DNA of 8,398 bases from Erysipelothrix rhusiopathiae. GTDB lineage: Bacteria > Bacillota_I > Bacilli_A > Erysipelotrichales > Erysipelotrichaceae. Below the pieces are notes generated by a model that was not told the DNA's origin, ran no database searches, and saw nothing but the letters and a program-made list of their open reading frames with translations. Within the stretch, counting starts at the first letter, position 1. Every line of letters begins with the position of its first letter. This document shows, piece after piece, positions 6,852 to 8,398 of the stretch. The DNA is taken from the NCBI GenBank assembly GCA_902797585.1, contig CADBTK010000009.1, forward strand, positions 1 through 8,398, written 5' to 3'. The position numbers and the translations under genes were made by a program.

Positions 6852-7331
6852 TAATTTAATTGATACGACAGAAAACCGACTTAATTCATACGGCTCATAT
6901 GCGCTTTGAATCCCTTGAACATTTACTTCATATTCATCGGGTTGAAATTGGACATTTGCTTGTTTATTTAATAATTGAAGAATAGTTTGTGAATCTGTTT
7001 TTGATAAGGTCTTGGTCTTTTTCAAACAGATTTTATTTTTATCATTCAATAATACAAGTTCAAGCACAATTTCAGATTGTGCCAACAAGCGATCTTTCCA
7101 ATCACAATCTTGAATATTGAAATAAAAATCACTTGAATCAATTGCCCCTCCTTCTACCACAATAATAAAAATATCAGCTGTAGTACACAGATGACAATCA
7201 ATGGGTTGTTTGCAGAGTTGTAATTGATCTTGATTCCAGTCCTCATCTTTAATCACCAATAAAAAACGATCTTCCACATAATCCATGATAGCTCCTGGTT
7301 CAATTTGATAAGGAAATACTTCTTTTTTCAT
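6849..7331 (-). CDS. hypothetical protein upstream of the ACT/PFL pair
   Basis: I do not recognise this protein (160 aa from ATG 7331). It is acidic and soluble, with no signal peptide or clear membrane segment. It looks β-rich: FLLVIKDEDW, ADIFIIVVEGGAID, FYFNIQDCDW, EIVLELVLLND and a C-terminal SRFSVVSIKL. Two CxxC-like spots are absent; C-H-L-C (CHLC) occurs once, too little to claim a metal site. The open frame extends to TTG 7361, but that lies inside the pta terminator, so it was rejected. ATG 7331 has no good SD and would coincide with the start of transcription. ATG 7286 (145 aa, starting MDYVEDRF) has AGGAG 5 nt upstream and is a strong alternative. The gene is linked 9 nt ahead of the ACT gene, which suggests a shared role. 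Confidence 0.75.
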   Translation of the reverse strand: MKKEVFPYQIEPGAIMDYVEDRFLLVIKDEDWNQDQLQLCKQPIDCHLCTTADIFIIVVEGGAIDSSDFYFNIQDCDWKDRLLAQSEIVLELVLLNDKNKICLKKTKTLSKTDSQTILQLLNKQANVQFQPDEYEVNVQGIQSAYEPYELSRFSVVSIKL

Positions 7332-7337
7332 ATTCCA

Positions 7338-7346
7338 AGTATAACA
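7338..7346 (-). promoter_or_regulatory. extended -10 promoter of the hypothetical/ACT/PFL unit
   Basis: TGTTATACT fits an extended -10 (TGN plus TATACT, 5 of 6). It lies directly after the pta terminator, so no normal -35 is visible. The start would be near 7331, giving either a leaderless message from ATG 7331 or a leader of about 45 nt for ATG 7286. Confidence 0.45.
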
Positions 7347-7372
7347 AAAAAAGCCTATCAATTGATAGGCTT
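7346..7372 (-). terminator. Rho-independent terminator of pta
   Basis: AAGCCTATC-AATT-GATAGGCTT is a perfect 9-bp stem with a 4-nt loop, followed by T residues (7350-7346). The TAA stop of pta (7373-7371) overlaps the 5' arm. Confidence 0.93.
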
Positions 7373-8339
7373 AAAGGTATTTTTGGTTGGCAGTGATAAT
7401 TGCCATGTTGTAGACTTCTTGCCAAGTACATCCACGAGACAAGTCGTTGATTGGAGCATACAATCCTTGAAGGATTGGTCCCATCGCAATATATCCACCT
7501 AAACGAGCAGCGATTTTGTAACCAATGTTCCCTGCTGAAATGTTTGGGAAAATAAATGTGTTAGCTTTACCAGCAACTGGTGATTCCGGGAATTTCAATG
7601 CAGCAACTTCTGGAACAATAGCACAGTCAAATTGCATTTCTCCATCTACTGGGAAGTCTAATGGCATTTCTTTTAAACGTGCCAAAGCTTCTTGCATTTT
7701 TGTTACGTCTTCCCCAGCAGCACTTCCATTACTTGAATAAGATAATAGCGCAACAACTGGTTCTTGCCCGAAACGACGAGCTGTTTGAACCGTTTGTAAT
7801 GTAATATCAACCAATTGACTCGCATTTGGGTTAATGTTGATTCCACAGTCCCCAAAGATATATTGTTGATCTTCTTTAATCATCAAGAAACAAGAACTAA
7901 CAATTTTTTGTCCAACTTGTTTCGGAATTAATTGAAGACCTGGACGAACAGTATCCGCTGTTGAATAAGTTGCCCCTCCTAATAATCCATCTACTTGACC
8001 TGTTTCCAATAACATCGTTCCAAAGTAGTTTGTTTGTTTCAATAATTCACGTGCTTTTTCAGGCGCTAATTTCCCTGCACGGATTTCAACCATACGGTCT
8101 ACTAATTTATCAAAGAATTCATATTCTTCAGGGTCCATGATTTCACATTTACTCAAATCAAAACCTTTTTCAGCACGAATTTCTTCAATTTGCGCTTTAT
8201 TTCCTAACAATACAGGAATTGCGATTTCATCTTGAGAAATGTGCATAGCAGCTTCTTGAATACGTGGATCCCATCCTTCTGTAAAGACGATACGAACACC
8301 TTTACCTTGTACTTTTTTCTTTAAATCATCTAAAATCAT
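7371..8339 (-). CDS. pta: phosphate acetyltransferase
   Basis: This encodes a 322-aa cytoplasmic enzyme that interconverts acetyl-CoA plus phosphate with acetyl phosphate plus CoA. With acetate kinase (not in this window) it forms the ATP-yielding acetate pathway. Family blocks are clear: VRIVFTEGWDPRIQEAA (15-31), DGLLGGATYSTADTVRPGLQ (117-136), DGEMQFDCA (232-240), FPNISAGNIGYKIAARLGG (264-282) and APINDLSRGC (295-304), the last carrying the active-site Ser-Arg pair and Asp as in characterised short Pta enzymes. The length matches the short single-domain form with no N-terminal DRTGG extension. ATG 8339 was chosen because AGAGG (8353-8349) lies 9 nt upstream. An in-frame upstream extension (to about 8396) covers the promoter and was rejected. 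Phosphate butyryltransferase is less likely from these motifs. Confidence 0.96.
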   Translation of the reverse strand: MILDDLKKKVQGKGVRIVFTEGWDPRIQEAAMHISQDEIAIPVLLGNKAQIEEIRAEKGFDLSKCEIMDPEEYEFFDKLVDRMVEIRAGKLAPEKARELLKQTNYFGTMLLETGQVDGLLGGATYSTADTVRPGLQLIPKQVGQKIVSSCFLMIKEDQQYIFGDCGININPNASQLVDITLQTVQTARRFGQEPVVALLSYSSNGSAAGEDVTKMQEALARLKEMPLDFPVDGEMQFDCAIVPEVAALKFPESPVAGKANTFIFPNISAGNIGYKIAARLGGYIAMGPILQGLYAPINDLSRGCTWQEVYNMAIITANQKYL

Positions 8340-8366
8340 CTGATTAATCCTCTCTTCGCTATTGAC

Positions 8367-8396
8367 AGTATAGAATAAAAACGTTTTCATTTGCAA
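8367..8396 (-). promoter_or_regulatory. promoter of pta
   Basis: TTGCAA (8396-8391, 4 of 6) is followed after 18 nt by TATACT (8372-8367, 5 of 6). Transcription would start near 8360, just upstream of the AGAGG SD. The window ends 2 nt beyond the -35, so a further promoter upstream cannot be excluded. Confidence 0.55.
8376..8389. promoter_or_regulatory. cre-like site (probable CcpA operator) in the pta promoter
   Basis: The minus strand reads TGAAAACGTTTTTA, a near-palindrome around the central CG. It matches the catabolite-responsive element pattern TGWAANCGNTNWCA at all but one defined position (T for C near the 3' end). It lies between the -35 and -10 hexamers, where a bound repressor would block RNA polymerase. 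Confidence 0.6.
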
Positions 8397-8398
8397 CA

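Noticed and set aside
7332..7361. TTG 7361 start for the unrecognised gene
   Set aside because: It would place the start codon inside the pta terminator hairpin and make the U-tract and promoter coding.
8340..8396. N-terminal extension of Pta up to 8396
   Set aside because: The extension covers the promoter, the cre-like site and the SD. The protein from ATG 8339 begins as known Pta enzymes do and has a good SD.

Overview
The window is AT-rich bacterial DNA with short intergenic gaps, strong Shine-Dalgarno (SD) sequences, a T-box leader and a cre-like site. This is the style of a low-GC Bacillota (Firmicute). The gene set would suit an anaerobic, fermentative lineage such as Erysipelotrichia, but that placement is an impression and was not tested. 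Every gene I can support lies on the minus strand, so transcription runs from high to low coordinates. All ORFs on the plus strand look like shadows.

In transcription order: (1) 8398-7346 holds a promoter with a cre-like palindrome, pta (phosphate acetyltransferase) and its terminator. (2) 7343-5186 holds a three-gene unit: an unrecognised 145-160 aa protein, a small ACT-domain protein (UPF0237 type) and a 451-aa PFL-like UPF0210/DUF711 protein, closed by a terminator. The two internal junctions share one design: a TAG stop that forms part of a TAGGAGG SD sequence, followed 9 nt later by an in-frame ATG. (3) 5108-1513 holds a promoter preceded by TTTCAT/ATGAAA half-sites, a T-box riboswitch with its terminator, and a four-gene operon. 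The operon encodes a lipoprotein substrate-binding protein, a permease, an ATPase (polar amino acid ABC importer) and a fold-type I aminotransferase. Permease, ATPase and aminotransferase genes overlap by 8 and 4 nt. (4) 1533-961 is a single gene for a small DUF1307/YehR-like lipoprotein with its own promoter and terminator. (5) 958-1 holds a metallophosphoesterase gene followed by the N-terminal part of a GntR-family regulator that runs off the window.

Functionally, the window couples acetyl-CoA/acetyl-phosphate metabolism (pta) with amino acid uptake that responds to tRNA charging. The amino acid is not certain, because the specifier region GAACGUGU allows several codon readings. The aminotransferase in the same operon probably acts on the imported amino acid or a relative.

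I found no CRISPR array, tRNA, rRNA, intact mobile element or defence system. The most interesting items are the ambiguous T-box specifier with its aminotransferase-containing operon, the conserved but uncharacterised ACT/PFL pair with its unusual junctions, and the unrecognised gene upstream of that pair.
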